Shown: in pieces, positions 52,705 to 62,415 of the stretch
Layout: each line of letters opens with the position of its first letter
Position numbering within the stretch: the stretch's first letter is position 1
NCBI GenBank assembly: GCA_937997345.1
Contig: CALKTD010000014.1
Coordinates: 1 to 64,000 of the forward strand
Origin: an uncultured Atopobium sp.
Lineage (GTDB): Bacteria; Actinomycetota; Coriobacteriia; Coriobacteriales; Atopobiaceae
Direction of reading: 5' to 3'
Length of the DNA: 64,000 nt
Notes under the pieces: model-generated
Seen by the model: only the letters and a program-made list of their open reading frames with translations
Told to the model about the DNA's origin: nothing
Database searches by the model: none
Position numbers and translations under genes: made by a program

Positions 52705-53627
52705 TATGCACGGCTTCCCTTGATGTATGGCACGCCATCTGCCTTAGGAGCAACAGACTTACCAACAAAGAGGACCAGCGTAATGATGGTGATGAAGTAG
52801 GGAAGCATTGCAATGATCTGGCTTGGAATTGGAGTTGCGCCGCCACCAAGAAGAATTGCCAGTGCCTGAGTAAAGCCAAAAAGCAGGCAAGCTGCATAGG
52901 TGTTCAGAGGCTTCCACTTACCAAAAATGACAGCTGCAAGTGCAATAAAGCCCTGGCCAGAAATAGCTGTCTGAGTGAACTGAGAAATAATTGCCAGCGT
53001 TACAGAAGCGCCGCCAAATCCTGCTAGAACACCAGAAACAATAACGCAGAGGTAACGAGTCTTGCGAACGCTAATACCCAATGTCTCGGATGCGTGTGGA
53101 TGCTCGCCAACGGAGCGAATACGCAGACCCCACTTAGTGCGATAGAGCACAAACCAAACGAGAAGAGCGGTCAAAAGTGCTAACACAACAGTAATGTCTA
53201 CGTTGAGGCTGGAATAAGGTGTGTCGTTAAAAGCACCCTCACCAAAGAGCTTTGGCAGCTTATTGACTGCTGGAGACATTGCAGCGCCATCAAACAAAAG
53301 ACGGCAGGCAAACAGAGCAATGCCAGGTGCCAGCAGGTTAATTGCAACACCAGAAACTGTCTGGTCAGCGTTAAACGTAATAGATGCCATGGCGTGCAAA
53401 AGCGCAATAAGACCGCCTGCAATACCTGCACAAAGGAAGCCAATCCAAGGGTTTCCGGTGAGGTAGCTGCCCGCAACGCCTGCAAAGGCACCAACACCCA
53501 TCATGCCCTCAATACCAATGTTGACAACACCGGAGCGCTCGGAGACAACGCCACCAAGAGCGCCAAAAATAAGAGGTGTCGAGTACATGAGGGTAACGGA
53601 AACAAGAAGAATCAGGTTAGTGAGCAT
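52704..53627 (-). CDS. nucleoside ABC transporter permease (NupQ-like)
   Basis: A 307-residue membrane protein of the BMP-linked permease family with about nine hydrophobic segments. Motifs: STPLIFGALGGVVSERSGVVNIGIEGMM near the start, TFNADQTVSGVAINLLAPG, and KWGLRIRSVGEHPHASETLGI. Start is ATG 53627 (GGAGGCAAACA), overlapping the stop region of the other permease by 11 bases; cdd overlaps its end. It forms the channel with the NupP-like partner. Confidence 0.94.
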   Translation of the reverse strand: MLTNLILLVSVTLMYSTPLIFGALGGVVSERSGVVNIGIEGMMGVGAFAGVAGSYLTGNPWIGFLCAGIAGGLIALLHAMASITFNADQTVSGVAINLLAPGIALFACRLLFDGAAMSPAVNKLPKLFGEGAFNDTPYSSLNVDITVVLALLTALLVWFVLYRTKWGLRIRSVGEHPHASETLGISVRKTRYLCVIVSGVLAGFGGASVTLAIISQFTQTAISGQGFIALAAVIFGKWKPLNTYAACLLFGFTQALAILLGGGATPIPSQIIAMLPYFITIITLVLFVGKSVAPKADGVPYIKGSRA

Positions 53628-54819
53628 TGTTTGCCTCCTCCTGAGATGGGTCGGACACATCACTCACTTGAGCAGCAAGCTTTGCCTCTTCTTCCTTTGC
53701 TTTCTGAGCGCGCTTGTGATCAAGACGGTCGGCAAGCATTGGAATAACGCCACCCAGGGCCATGAAGAACACGATGGTACCAATAACAATGTTGATAATC
53801 TCGGAAGGCGCACCAACAACCTGCTGGACAGTCTGGCCACCATAAAGAAGACCAGCAAACAGGAAGGATGCAGGAATACATGCCACCGGATTGCAGTTGG
53901 CGATAAACGCAACGGACAGACCGTTAAAGCCGTTATTCTCAAATGCCGCCAACGTTGCGATGCTATGAGGAGCAATACCAGTGATAGTCAGAGCGCCTGC
54001 AAGTCCGCAAAGTGCACCAGAAATAGCCATGCAGAGTGTAAGGTTTTTCTTGACGTTGATGCCAGTGAACTGTGCAGCGTCGCGGTTAAAACCAACAGCG
54101 CGCATCTCATAACCAACCTTGGTGCGCATAAGCAGCCAGCCAATAAAAATAGCTGCGATAATAGCAACAAAAATACCAATGTTTACATCGGTACGCATAA
54201 TAGCGTCGCCAATAACAGGAATATTGCGAATTGCCTCAGCACCGTCCTCGGAATTCTTCATGCCATAGAACAGTGTGGTGTAGCCAGACTCGTTAATAGA
54301 GTATGAAGAAGTTGAGTTTGGCTGGTGGAACTGTGGGAGAGAAACCACAAAGTTACAGAGATAGAGGCTGATCCAGTTAAACATAATGCTGGTAATAACC
54401 TCGTTGATGCCAAACTGAGCCTTAAGCCATCCAATAATGGCACCAATACCTGCGCCACCTGCGGTACCAACCAAAACAACTACAGGAATCTGCAGCACAG
54501 GAGGAAGGTCCAAACTGTAACCAACAATCACAGCAAGAATGGTGCCTACAATGTACTGGCCCTCTGCGCCAATGTTAAAGAGGCCAACACGGAACGCAAA
54601 AGCAACAGCAATACCCGTAAAGAGCAGGGGAGTTGCCTTAATAATGACGTTAGAAATGTATTTTGGCTTACCTACCATGCCGCCAATCAGAGCCTCAAAC
54701 GAGCTGATAGGGTCATATCCTGCAACAACCAAAATAATAGAAGCAACCAACAGGCCAACAAAAATTGCAACAATTGCTGACGTAATTGGTTTTCTCATTA
54801 TCTTTGTAAGCGTACTCAC
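53617..54819 (-). CDS. nucleoside ABC transporter permease (NupP-like), GTG start
   Basis: A 400-residue membrane protein. Motifs: TPLLFTGIAVAFAFRVGLFNIGAEGQYIVG and INEVITSIMFNWISLYL, then VGYEMRAVGFNRDAAQFTGINVKKN, matching the larger permease of BMP-family nucleoside transporters. The C-terminal tail is charged (KRAQKAKEEEAKLAAQ). The start GTG 54819 overlaps the ATPase stop codon (GTGA), with AGGAGGTGA upstream as a strong site. Confidence 0.94.
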   Translation of the reverse strand: MSTLTKIMRKPITSAIVAIFVGLLVASIILVVAGYDPISSFEALIGGMVGKPKYISNVIIKATPLLFTGIAVAFAFRVGLFNIGAEGQYIVGTILAVIVGYSLDLPPVLQIPVVVLVGTAGGAGIGAIIGWLKAQFGINEVITSIMFNWISLYLCNFVVSLPQFHQPNSTSSYSINESGYTTLFYGMKNSEDGAEAIRNIPVIGDAIMRTDVNIGIFVAIIAAIFIGWLLMRTKVGYEMRAVGFNRDAAQFTGINVKKNLTLCMAISGALCGLAGALTITGIAPHSIATLAAFENNGFNGLSVAFIANCNPVACIPASFLFAGLLYGGQTVQQVVGAPSEIINIVIGTIVFFMALGGVIPMLADRLDHKRAQKAKEEEAKLAAQVSDVSDPSQEEANNAH

Positions 54820-56345
54820 TCGGCGTCACCTCCTGCCATCAGCAGGCCAGCCTGCTCTTCAGTGATAGTACCTTGATCAAACTCGCCAACATTCTTGCCA
54901 GCGTAAATAATTGCCATCTTATCGGCAACGTCCATAATCTCGTCCAGCTCAAAGGAAATCAGCAAAATTGCTGCTCCACGGTCCCTCTCGCGAATAAGTG
55001 CCTTATGAACAAACTCAATAGCACCAACGTCAAGACCACGAGTTGGCTGGATAGCAATAAGGACGTCTGGGTTAGAAGAGACCTCTCGGGCGATAATAAC
55101 CTTCTGCTGATTACCACCAGAAAGTCCCGCTGCCTGATGATCTGCGCACTCTGCAGGACGAATATCAAACTCGTCAATCAGCTTCTGAGAGAATTCTTTT
55201 ATCTTTGCCAGGTCAAGTGCAATACCCTTGCCAAAAGTTTCCTCATTGTGGCGCTCAAGAACCATGTTCTCCGCAACGGTAAAGGGTAGAACCAGACCCC
55301 AGCGATGACGGTCTGAAGGAATAGTTGCAACTGCGTGGTCAATAACTGTTTTAGGGGTTGTGCCTTGAATCTCTTCACCCTTCACGGTGATGGTACCCGA
55401 CTCAGGCTTGACCAGTGCGTTTATGGCATCGGCAAGTTCTTTCTGGCCGTTGCCGTCAATGCCTGCAAGACCAACAATCTCGCCGGCACGAATATCCAAA
55501 TTAAAGCCGTTGACCTGCTCAATACCGCGCTCGTCCTTGACGTGAAGATCCTTAATAGAAAGAACAACCTCACCAGGAGTCGCAGGCTTCTTTTCTACGT
55601 GCAGGTTAACGTTTCTACCCACCATAAGTGTTGCAAGCTCGGTCTCGGATGTCTTAGAAACATCAACGGTACTCATGTACTTACCGCGACGAATAATGGT
55701 GCACTCGTCAGCAGAAGACATAATCTCTTTAAGCTTGTGAGTAATAACAATGATGGTTTTACCTTTGCTTACCAGGTCATGCATGATCTGAATAAGCTTC
55801 TCAATCTCCTGCGGCGTAAGAACTGCCGTAGGCTCATCAAGAATAAGCGTATCAGCACCGCGATACAGGGCCTTTAAGATCTCAACACGCTGCTGCATAC
55901 CAACAGAAATGTCTTCAATCTTGGCGTCAGGATTTACGTCAAAGCCGTATTCCTCAACAATCTCCAGGACCTTCTCGCGAGCTCGCTTTGGATCAAGGAC
56001 GCCGCCAGCCTTGGTGACCTCGTTGCCCAAAACAATATTTTCTGTAACAGTAAAGTTCTCGACCAGCATAAAGTGCTGGTGAACCATACCAATACCGTGA
56101 GCGATAGCATCGGTTGGGCCAGATATGGATACACGCTCTCCGTTGAGGTAAACCTCGCCCTCGTCAGCAGAATACAGGCCATACAGTACGTTCATGAGCG
56201 TACTCTTACCTGCGCCGTTCTCTCCTAAAATGGCGTGGACAGTTTGCTTGCGCACGTTAAGGTCTACGGCGTCAAGAGCTTTAAACGATCCAAAAACTTT
56301 GGTAATGCCATGCATCTGAACAGCGTAATCCGAACTGACTTCCAC
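54816..56345 (-). CDS. nucleoside ABC transporter ATPase (NupO-like), double domain, GTG start
   Basis: A 509-residue protein with two ATP-binding domains. First: Walker A ILGENGAGKSTLMNVLYGL, ISVGMQQRVEILKALYRGADTLILDEPTAVLTPQE. Second: degenerate Walker A GLAGIDGNGQKELADAI, signature AGLSGGNQQKVIIAREVSSNPDVLIAIQPTRGLDVGA, in which the Walker B aspartate-glutamate is changed to IAIQP. This matches sugar/nucleoside ABC ATPases with one weakened site. The GTG start follows AAGGAGGTGGCTC. Confidence 0.96.
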   Translation of the reverse strand: MEVSSDYAVQMHGITKVFGSFKALDAVDLNVRKQTVHAILGENGAGKSTLMNVLYGLYSADEGEVYLNGERVSISGPTDAIAHGIGMVHQHFMLVENFTVTENIVLGNEVTKAGGVLDPKRAREKVLEIVEEYGFDVNPDAKIEDISVGMQQRVEILKALYRGADTLILDEPTAVLTPQEIEKLIQIMHDLVSKGKTIIVITHKLKEIMSSADECTIIRRGKYMSTVDVSKTSETELATLMVGRNVNLHVEKKPATPGEVVLSIKDLHVKDERGIEQVNGFNLDIRAGEIVGLAGIDGNGQKELADAINALVKPESGTITVKGEEIQGTTPKTVIDHAVATIPSDRHRWGLVLPFTVAENMVLERHNEETFGKGIALDLAKIKEFSQKLIDEFDIRPAECADHQAAGLSGGNQQKVIIAREVSSNPDVLIAIQPTRGLDVGAIEFVHKALIRERDRGAAILLISFELDEIMDVADKMAIIYAGKNVGEFDQGTITEEQAGLLMAGGDAE

Positions 56346-56373
56346 GAGCCACCTCCTTTACACACTTGCTAGA

Positions 56374-56403
56374 GGTGAGGAGTGCCAAGAAGCACCCCTC
56401 ACC
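56374..56403 (-). promoter_or_regulatory. intercistronic hairpin between BMP and ATPase genes
   Basis: A two-part stem (GGTGAGG with CCTCACC, GTGC with GCAC) without a T-run, in the 150-base gap after the lipoprotein gene. It may stabilise the mRNA for the abundant binding protein. Confidence 0.5.
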
Positions 56404-56495
56404 AGCAAATCCAAACTCATCAGTCTAAAGGCTTGTCAAAAAGTAGAACCATCTGACAAGAAGCCCTCAAGACGTACTAGATACTAAGCCAGAAC

Positions 56496-57572
56496 TTAGC
56501 TCAAAGACTTGACGTATTTGTCCAACTCATCCTTGTTTGTAGGAGGAACAACAGAGCCAGCCTTAATCTTGTCAAGAAGATCAGTAGCAGCCTTGTAGGT
56601 GTCCTCACCCATAAGGTGATGATCCTCAGCAATTCCAACAGCATTTTCGGAAGCACCCAGAGAAATGGTGGTACCACCCTTCTGGCCGTCCTTCAAGATC
56701 TTCTCGGAGATCTCAACAATAGCAACGTTAACACGCTTAAGAGCGGAGGTCAGGACGTTCTCTGGAGCAAGATATGCCTGGTCACGGTCAACGCCAATTG
56801 CAAGCTTGTTTGCGTCCTTAGCTGCCTCAATAACGCCAGTTCCTACGCCACCAGCAGCGTGGAAGACAACATCGCAACCATCGGAGTACATGGAGTTAGC
56901 AATAGCCTTGCCCTTTGCAGCATCGGAGAAAGACTCTGCGTACTGTGCAGAAATCTCAACGTTGGTGTTGTTCTCCTTATTTGCATAAGCAACGCCACCG
57001 CGGTAACCGTACTCAAACTGGTCGATAAGTGCAGAAGAAATGCCACCAACAAAGCCAACCTTACCAGTCTTTGTGGTACGAGCGGCAATGTAGCCAACAA
57101 CAAAAGAAGGCTCCTGAGCGCGGAACATAACGCCAGTGAAGTTAGAAACCTCAGAATCGTTGCCGTTGTCGATGATGGCAAACTGGGTGTTTGGATTGTC
57201 CTTAGCAGCCTTAAGAGTTGCGTCAGCCATAGCAAAGCCAACACCCCAAACAAGGTCAGACTCAGCGTCAACAGCCTTATCAAGGTTGGTTGCGTAATCG
57301 GAATCCTGCTTGGACTCAAGGTAGCTGACATCCCAGCCGTTCTTGTCCTTGAGCTCGGTCATACCCTCCCAAGCGGACTGGTTAAAGGACTGGTCGTTAA
57401 CACCACCAGTATCGGTAACCATGGTGAGCTTCTTTTTCTTCTCACCTGATGCCTTCTGGCCGCCGTCGTCCTTCTTGGAGTTGTTGCAGCCTGCAAGACC
57501 TGCAAGTGCTGCAAATGCGCCAGCGCCGGTTGCGCCGGTCACAAAACTACGACGAGAAACGTTCTTGTTCAT
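56496..57572 (-). CDS. BMP-family nucleoside-binding lipoprotein
   Basis: Extracellular substrate-binding protein of a nucleoside ABC transporter, 358 residues. The N-terminus has a twin-arginine-like NVSRRSFVTGATGAG followed by the lipobox LAGLAGC (lipidated Cys29). A Lys/Gly-rich linker leads to the BMP/PnrA domain: MVTDTGGVNDQSFNQSAWEGM, VWGVGFAMADATLKAA, GKVGFVGGISSALIDQFEYGY and HAAGGVGTGVIEAAKD. The ATG follows GGAGAGCACGG. Confidence 0.95.
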   Translation of the reverse strand: MNKNVSRRSFVTGATGAGAFAALAGLAGCNNSKKDDGGQKASGEKKKKLTMVTDTGGVNDQSFNQSAWEGMTELKDKNGWDVSYLESKQDSDYATNLDKAVDAESDLVWGVGFAMADATLKAAKDNPNTQFAIIDNGNDSEVSNFTGVMFRAQEPSFVVGYIAARTTKTGKVGFVGGISSALIDQFEYGYRGGVAYANKENNTNVEISAQYAESFSDAAKGKAIANSMYSDGCDVVFHAAGGVGTGVIEAAKDANKLAIGVDRDQAYLAPENVLTSALKRVNVAIVEISEKILKDGQKGGTTISLGASENAVGIAEDHHLMGEDTYKAATDLLDKIKAGSVVPPTNKDELDKYVKSLS

Positions 57573-57735
57573 TCCGTGCTCTCCTTACCTCATATGGCGG
57601 GAACGTCCAGCTTGAGCGCTGGATCTTTATGAGAAGTTGACCAAACTTCCCTTGCTTAAGCGGAAAATCCGCATGGTTCCAAAATAAACAGCAATGGCAA
57701 GCTGTCTATCTGCAATGCTTTGCGCAACAAGTGCT

Positions 57736-58446
57736 TTAAGCAACAACAGAAAGAGCAACTTCCATCATCTGTGTGAAACTAGTCTGACGCTCTTCAGCAG
57801 TAAGCGCTTCTCCTGTAAGAGGCAAATCAGAGATAGTTAGCAGCGTAAGCGCATGCTTATGAGCGTGCATGGCGTTGAGATACAGGGCTGCCGACTCCAT
57901 CTCAACGGCAAGAACATCCATGCTTGCCCATTTTGGAAGCGAGTTGCCTACGGTATAGAACACATCGCTTGCTAGGATATTACCAACGCGAACGGGATAA
58001 CCCAGCTTCTCTGCACCAGCAACAGCCTTGCTCAAAAGGCCAAAGTCTGCGGTAGGTGCAATGGTTCCAGGCATTCCGTACTGTGATGGATAATTAGAAT
58101 CAGTGCTGGAAGACATGCCAATAACAATGTCTCTAAGCTTTACCTCAGGGGAAAGGCCACCAGCGCTACCAATACGGAGAATGTTGTCAACTCCGTAGAA
58201 ATTAAAGAGCTCGTAAGAATAAATACCAATGGAAGGCATACCCATACCAGAACCCATAACGGAGACTGGCTGTCCCTTGTAGGTGCCGGTGTAGCCAAAC
58301 ATATTGCGAACGGTGTTGAACTGCTCAACGTTCTCCAGGTACGTATCTGCAAGAAGCTTTGCGCGCAGAGGATCGCCTGGCATGAGGACGGTCTTAGCAA
58401 TCTGGCCCTCAACAGCAGCATTATGGGGAGTTGGGGTAGTAGCCAT
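57736..58446 (-). CDS. deoD: purine-nucleoside phosphorylase, DeoD type
   Basis: Hexameric PNP, 236 residues, phosphorolysing (deoxy)inosine, guanosine and adenosine. Motifs: VLMPGDPLRAKLLADTYLEN at about 20-39, MGSGMGMPSIGIYSYEL, RIGSAGGL, and VLAVEMESAALY with the Glu-Met-Glu ribose site; ISDLPLTGEALTAEERQTSF carries the catalytic Asp. The start overlaps the deoB stop by one base (TAATG). Confidence 0.97.
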   Translation of the reverse strand: MATTPTPHNAAVEGQIAKTVLMPGDPLRAKLLADTYLENVEQFNTVRNMFGYTGTYKGQPVSVMGSGMGMPSIGIYSYELFNFYGVDNILRIGSAGGLSPEVKLRDIVIGMSSSTDSNYPSQYGMPGTIAPTADFGLLSKAVAGAEKLGYPVRVGNILASDVFYTVGNSLPKWASMDVLAVEMESAALYLNAMHAHKHALTLLTISDLPLTGEALTAEERQTSFTQMMEVALSVVA

Positions 58447-59636
58447 TAGTTCTCCTTAAGAATCTCTGACAGGTGAGAAGTTCCAACACCAAGTTGCTCA
58501 ACGCCAAAATAATCAAGGATTGTCTCGGCCATGTCGGCAAATGTGGTGGTTGTACCAAGGTTGGTATTTGGCTTGACCTTTGGACCTGTAATAAGCAATG
58601 GCACGTACTCACGAGAGTGATCAGTAGATGGTGTTACTGGGTCACAGCCATGATCTGCGGTAATAATAAACAGGTCATCCTCACGAAGGCCCTCAATAAT
58701 CTGAGGAATGCGCTCGTCAAAATAAGAAAGAGCGTTGGAGTATCCCACAGGATCGTTGCGGTGACCGTAAATCATGTCAGTATCAACAAGGTTGGTGAAG
58801 CACAGACCGTTGAAGTCTTTGCTGGTAGACTCAATAGTCTTCTGAATTCCGTCTGCGTTGCAGGTAGTAAACTCAAACTCAGTCATGCCACGGTGAGCAA
58901 AGATGTCATAAATCTTGCCAATAGAAAGAACATCAAAGCCGTTCTCTTTAAGGCGATCAAGCATAGTTGGGCCCGTTGGCTCAAGCGAGAAGTCATGGCG
59001 GCGAGAAGTGCGCTGGTATGGCCACTCCCCCTCAAAAGGACGAGCAATAACACGAGCTACACCATGCTCACCCTGCAGAATCTCGCGCGCAATGCGGCAA
59101 TACTCATAGAGTTTCTCGGGGCTTACCACGTCCTCATGAGCAGCAATCTGGAAAACAGAATCTGCTGAGGTATAGACAATCAGAGCACCAGTCTCTACGT
59201 GCTCTTTACCAAAGTCTTTAATAACATCGGTTCCAGAGTAAGGTTTGTTGCAGAGAACCTTACGGCCTGTCTTCTGCTCAAACTCTTCAATGACCTCCCG
59301 TGGAAAACCATCAGGATAGGTTGGGAACTTCTTTGGAGAAATGACGCCTGCCATCTCCCAGTGACCAACCGTAGTATCTTTACCAGCGGATTTCTCCTGC
59401 ATGCGAGCGTATGCGCCCATAGGAGACTCAATTGGCTTCAAATCAACGTCATAAACGGTATCAAGTGCGCCATCAATATTAAGAAGACCCAACTTTGTCA
59501 TATTTGGAATATTGAGAACGCCACTTGTTGCGCAGGCACAGAGGGTATTGCTACCTTCATCTCCGTATGCCGTTGCATCAGGCTCTTCGCCGATGCCAAA
59601 ACTATCAAGAACAACTACAAAAACACGTTTAGGCAT
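58446..59636 (-). CDS. deoB: phosphopentomutase
   Basis: Interconverts (deoxy)ribose-1-phosphate and -5-phosphate. The 396-residue alkaline-phosphatase-fold protein has FVVVLDSFGIGEEPDATAYGDEGSNTL (metal Asp), GKDTTVGHWEMAG (active-site Thr), VDTDMIYGHRNDP, and ITADHGCDPVTPSTDHSREYVPLL. The start is ATG 59636 after GGAGGTAGT; an in-frame extension of 17 codons lacks a site. First gene of the nucleoside operon. Confidence 0.97.
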   Translation of the reverse strand: MPKRVFVVVLDSFGIGEEPDATAYGDEGSNTLCACATSGVLNIPNMTKLGLLNIDGALDTVYDVDLKPIESPMGAYARMQEKSAGKDTTVGHWEMAGVISPKKFPTYPDGFPREVIEEFEQKTGRKVLCNKPYSGTDVIKDFGKEHVETGALIVYTSADSVFQIAAHEDVVSPEKLYEYCRIAREILQGEHGVARVIARPFEGEWPYQRTSRRHDFSLEPTGPTMLDRLKENGFDVLSIGKIYDIFAHRGMTEFEFTTCNADGIQKTIESTSKDFNGLCFTNLVDTDMIYGHRNDPVGYSNALSYFDERIPQIIEGLREDDLFIITADHGCDPVTPSTDHSREYVPLLITGPKVKPNTNLGTTTTFADMAETILDYFGVEQLGVGTSHLSEILKEN

Positions 59637-59804
59637 ACTACCTCCTAAAACGCCCGAAACAAGCATTTGCGCACGATACATACGCAAACTAACTTATGTG
59701 GACGAGTCATTACTATTCATTAAATATATTATTACAGTTGCATAACACCGACGCCCAATTTAGAGAGATTTTCTCGATACAACCGTTTGCAGATACTAAA
59801 ATTC

Positions 59805-59819
59805 TGTAAACGGTACACA
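59805..59819. promoter_or_regulatory. cre-like/LacI-family site upstream of deoB
   Basis: TGTAAACGGTACACA, a near-palindrome fitting the general catabolite-responsive element form. No -35/-10 pair is certain. Confidence 0.4.
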
Positions 59820-59950
59820 GCAAGTGCTTAGAAAAATCAAGCAGGTAAAACCAATGTAACGAGAAAATCGTTGAGCTCACCAGGGAAAAATTTAATGAAT
59901 TCATTCTTTACAGACTCTAGCTGCTGTCTTATCGTTGTCCAAAGCAAGAT

Positions 59951-60012
59951 TTAAGCACTAGCTTAAATAAGATAAGCACCTGTTTAGAAGTTTTATATAA
60001 GCACCTGTTTAG
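59951..60012. promoter_or_regulatory. operator-like repeats between deoB and the kinase gene
   Basis: A direct repeat ATAAGCACCTGTTTAG at 59972-59987 and 59997-60012, preceded by the palindrome TTAAGC-ACTA-GCTTAA at 59951-59966. They stand just upstream of the kinase gene in the shared control region 59637-60043. They may bind the helix-turn-helix domain of that gene's product. Confidence 0.55.
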
Positions 60013-60043
60013 TCGGATTCTATTTTTGCTGCTAGGAGGCCTG

Positions 60044-61126
60044 ATGCTCACCAATCGAGAACAGATGATTTTCAACTGGATTAAAGAGCAGCCTTCCATT
60101 ACTCAGAAGGAAATTGCAGAGCGTGCAGGTATCTCGCGTTCTTCTGTTTCGGTTCACATCTCCAACCTTACCGCAAAGGGCGCAATTTTGGGCCGCCGCT
60201 ACATTTTGAGCGAGCGTCCCTACTTTATTGTGATTGGTGCTGCCAACATGGATATTGCTGGCCGCCCAGACACTTCCCTTGTGGCTGGAGATTCAAACCC
60301 TGGCAAGGTCACTATGTCTTTTGGTGGCGTTGGCAGAAATGTTGCTCACAACCTGGCCCTTCTCGACAGCGATGTTCGTCTGCTCACCGCTTTTGGCGAG
60401 GACTATCGTGCTCGTGAGCTCAAAGAGGGCTGCCTGGACTGCGGCATTGACATCGACACTTCTATTACCGTGCCGGGCGCTTCCACTTCTACCTACCTTT
60501 TCATCATGGACGAGCACGGTGAGATGCAAGAAGCCATCAATGACATGCAGATTTACGAGTATGTCACCCCTGAGCGCATCGAGGAGCGCCTGGATGTTAT
60601 CCAGCACGCCGCAGCTTGCGTGATTGATACCAACCTGCCTCAGCAGACCATCGAGTTCATTACCAAGAACGTGACCTGCCCAATCTTCTGCGATCCCGTT
60701 TCTTCCATCAAGGCACAGAAGCTCAAGAAGGTGCTGGGTAAGATTCACACGCTCAAGCCAAATCGCCTTGAGGCCGAGATGCTCTCGGGCATCAAGATCA
60801 TCGACGATGCTTCCCTTGAAGCAGCAGCTCACGAGCTGCTTGCAACAGGACTTAAGCGCGTGTTTATCTCCCTTGGCGAGAAGGGCCTTCTTTGTGCTGA
60901 TCACGAGAAGACCGTCCGCTTGCCACTGCTTCCGGCAAAGCTGGTCAACATGACAGGCGCAGGAGATGCCATGATGGCAGGAGTTACCTGGGCGTATACT
61001 CAGGGTATGACGCTTGAGCAGACCGGCCTTGTGGGCATGGCTGCTTCCAGCATGGCCATTGAGGGTGAGGACACCATCAACGGTGAACTCAACGTTGAAG
61101 AGGTTGTCAAGCGCGCAGGTATTTAG
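60044..61126 (+). CDS. PfkB-family carbohydrate kinase with N-terminal helix-turn-helix (pseudouridine kinase-like)
   Basis: Fusion of a winged-helix domain (about 1-55: FNWIKEQPSITQKEIAERAGISRSSVSVHISNL) with a ribokinase-type kinase (about 60-355). The kinase has VIGAANMDIAGRP, MSFGGVGRNVAHNLALL, HTLKPNRLEAEML and the anion-hole motif NMTGAGDAMMAG with the catalytic Asp. Its neighbour PsuG identifies the likely substrate as pseudouridine, phosphorylated before glycosidic cleavage; the DNA-binding domain suggests it also regulates the locus. Start ATG 60044 with GGAGGCCTG. Confidence 0.88.
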   Translation: MLTNREQMIFNWIKEQPSITQKEIAERAGISRSSVSVHISNLTAKGAILGRRYILSERPYFIVIGAANMDIAGRPDTSLVAGDSNPGKVTMSFGGVGRNVAHNLALLDSDVRLLTAFGEDYRARELKEGCLDCGIDIDTSITVPGASTSTYLFIMDEHGEMQEAINDMQIYEYVTPERIEERLDVIQHAAACVIDTNLPQQTIEFITKNVTCPIFCDPVSSIKAQKLKKVLGKIHTLKPNRLEAEMLSGIKIIDDASLEAAAHELLATGLKRVFISLGEKGLLCADHEKTVRLPLLPAKLVNMTGAGDAMMAGVTWAYTQGMTLEQTGLVGMAASSMAIEGEDTINGELNVEEVVKRAGI

Positions 61127-61199
61127 CGCGTCTGCACGGCACAGCGCGTCTGCACGGCACTACTTTCGGTTCCATTAGTCGTTTACGATTGGAGTATAT

Positions 61200-62126
61200 A
61201 TGTCTAACCTGAGGGATTTTCTCGTTGTATCTGACGAGGTCAAAGAGGCTCTTGAGCAGAACAAGCCAGTTGTGGCTCTGGAGTCCACCATCATTTCTCA
61301 CGGTATGCCTTACCCACAGAATGTTGAGACCGCACTGAAGGTTGAGCAGATCATCCGCGACAACGGTGCAATTCCTGCAACCATCGCAATTATTAACGGC
61401 CAGATGCGTGCTGGCCTTTCCGCTGACGAGATTGACTACCTGGGCAAGAAAGGCCGCGAGGTTGCTAAGGTCAGCCGCCGCGACCTCCCTGTTATTATCG
61501 CTGAGAAGAAGGACGGCGCAACCACCGTCACTACTACCATGATGATTGCTCACATGGCAGGCATCGACGTCTTTGCAACCGGCGGCATCGGTGGTGTTCA
61601 CCGTGGCGCTGAAACCACCATGGACATCTCAGCTGACCTCGAGGAGCTTGCACAGACTCCTGTTATGGTCATTTGCGCTGGTGCAAAGTCCATTCTTGAC
61701 CTTGGCCTTACCCTTGAGTATCTGGAGACTAAGGGCGTTCCTGTACTTGGTTACCAGACCGAGGAGCTTCCTGCGTTCTACACCCGCAAGAGCGGCTTTA
61801 GCGTTGACTACCGCGTTGACTCCCCTGCTGAGCTGGCAGAGATCTTTACTACCCAGCAGCAGATTGGCATGAACAGCGGCCTTCTGGTTACCAACCCAAT
61901 TCCTGAGCAGTATGCAATGGATAAGGACACCATCGACGCAGCTATCGAGAAGGCCCTTGCAGAGGCAAAGGCAAACGGTATACACGGCAAGGAGTCCACA
62001 CCATTTTTGCTGGCAAAGGTTGCTGAGATTACCGGCAACAACTCCCTTGAGTCCAACATTCAGCTGGTCTTCAACAACGTTGCTCTTGGCGCAAAGGTTG
62101 CTGCAGAGGTTTGTAACCGTAAGTAA
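61200..62126 (+). CDS. psuG: pseudouridine-5'-phosphate glycosidase
   Basis: Cleaves pseudouridine-5'-phosphate to uracil and ribose-5-phosphate. The 308-residue protein has PVVALESTIISHGMPYPQNVETAL, IINGQMRAGLSADEIDYL, KVSRRDLPVIIAEKKDGATTVTTTMMIAHMAGIDVFATGGIGGVHRGA and VICAGAKSILDLGLTLEYLETKGVPVLGY, all characteristic. Placed 73 bases after the kinase gene on the same strand, and followed by a strong terminator. Confidence 0.97.
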   Translation: MSNLRDFLVVSDEVKEALEQNKPVVALESTIISHGMPYPQNVETALKVEQIIRDNGAIPATIAIINGQMRAGLSADEIDYLGKKGREVAKVSRRDLPVIIAEKKDGATTVTTTMMIAHMAGIDVFATGGIGGVHRGAETTMDISADLEELAQTPVMVICAGAKSILDLGLTLEYLETKGVPVLGYQTEELPAFYTRKSGFSVDYRVDSPAELAEIFTTQQQIGMNSGLLVTNPIPEQYAMDKDTIDAAIEKALAEAKANGIHGKESTPFLLAKVAEITGNNSLESNIQLVFNNVALGAKVAAEVCNRK

Positions 62127-62174
62127 GTGCACGCACGCGCCACGTAAGCGCGCGTAAGTATCGCGATTCTTTTG

Positions 62175-62206
62175 GCCCCCACGTCGTTTGATGTGGGGGC
62201 TTTTCT
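62175..62206 (+). terminator. terminator after psuG
   Basis: A stem GCCCCCAC with GTGGGGGC around 10 bases, followed by TTTTCTGT. Confidence 0.9.
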
Positions 62207-62415
62207 GTCTTGCGGCAGCTTGACCGCGGGTTGACCACGGGTCGGCCGTAGTCTGACCGCAATCTGACCGCAGCCCGATACCGCTCAAAAAAAATTGTCT
62301 CTAAAAATGGACAAAAGTCCTTATTTTTATTTTAGGGAGCAGGTACAATTACTCAAACTTAAGCCAAAACTGTCCTGTAATGAGGACTTACAAAGCAAGA
62401 ACAGCGAGGGCATGT

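Noticed and set aside
61629..62288. Minus-strand frame of 219 codons opposite psuG
   Set aside because: PsuG is unambiguous on the plus strand and the frame runs through its terminator.
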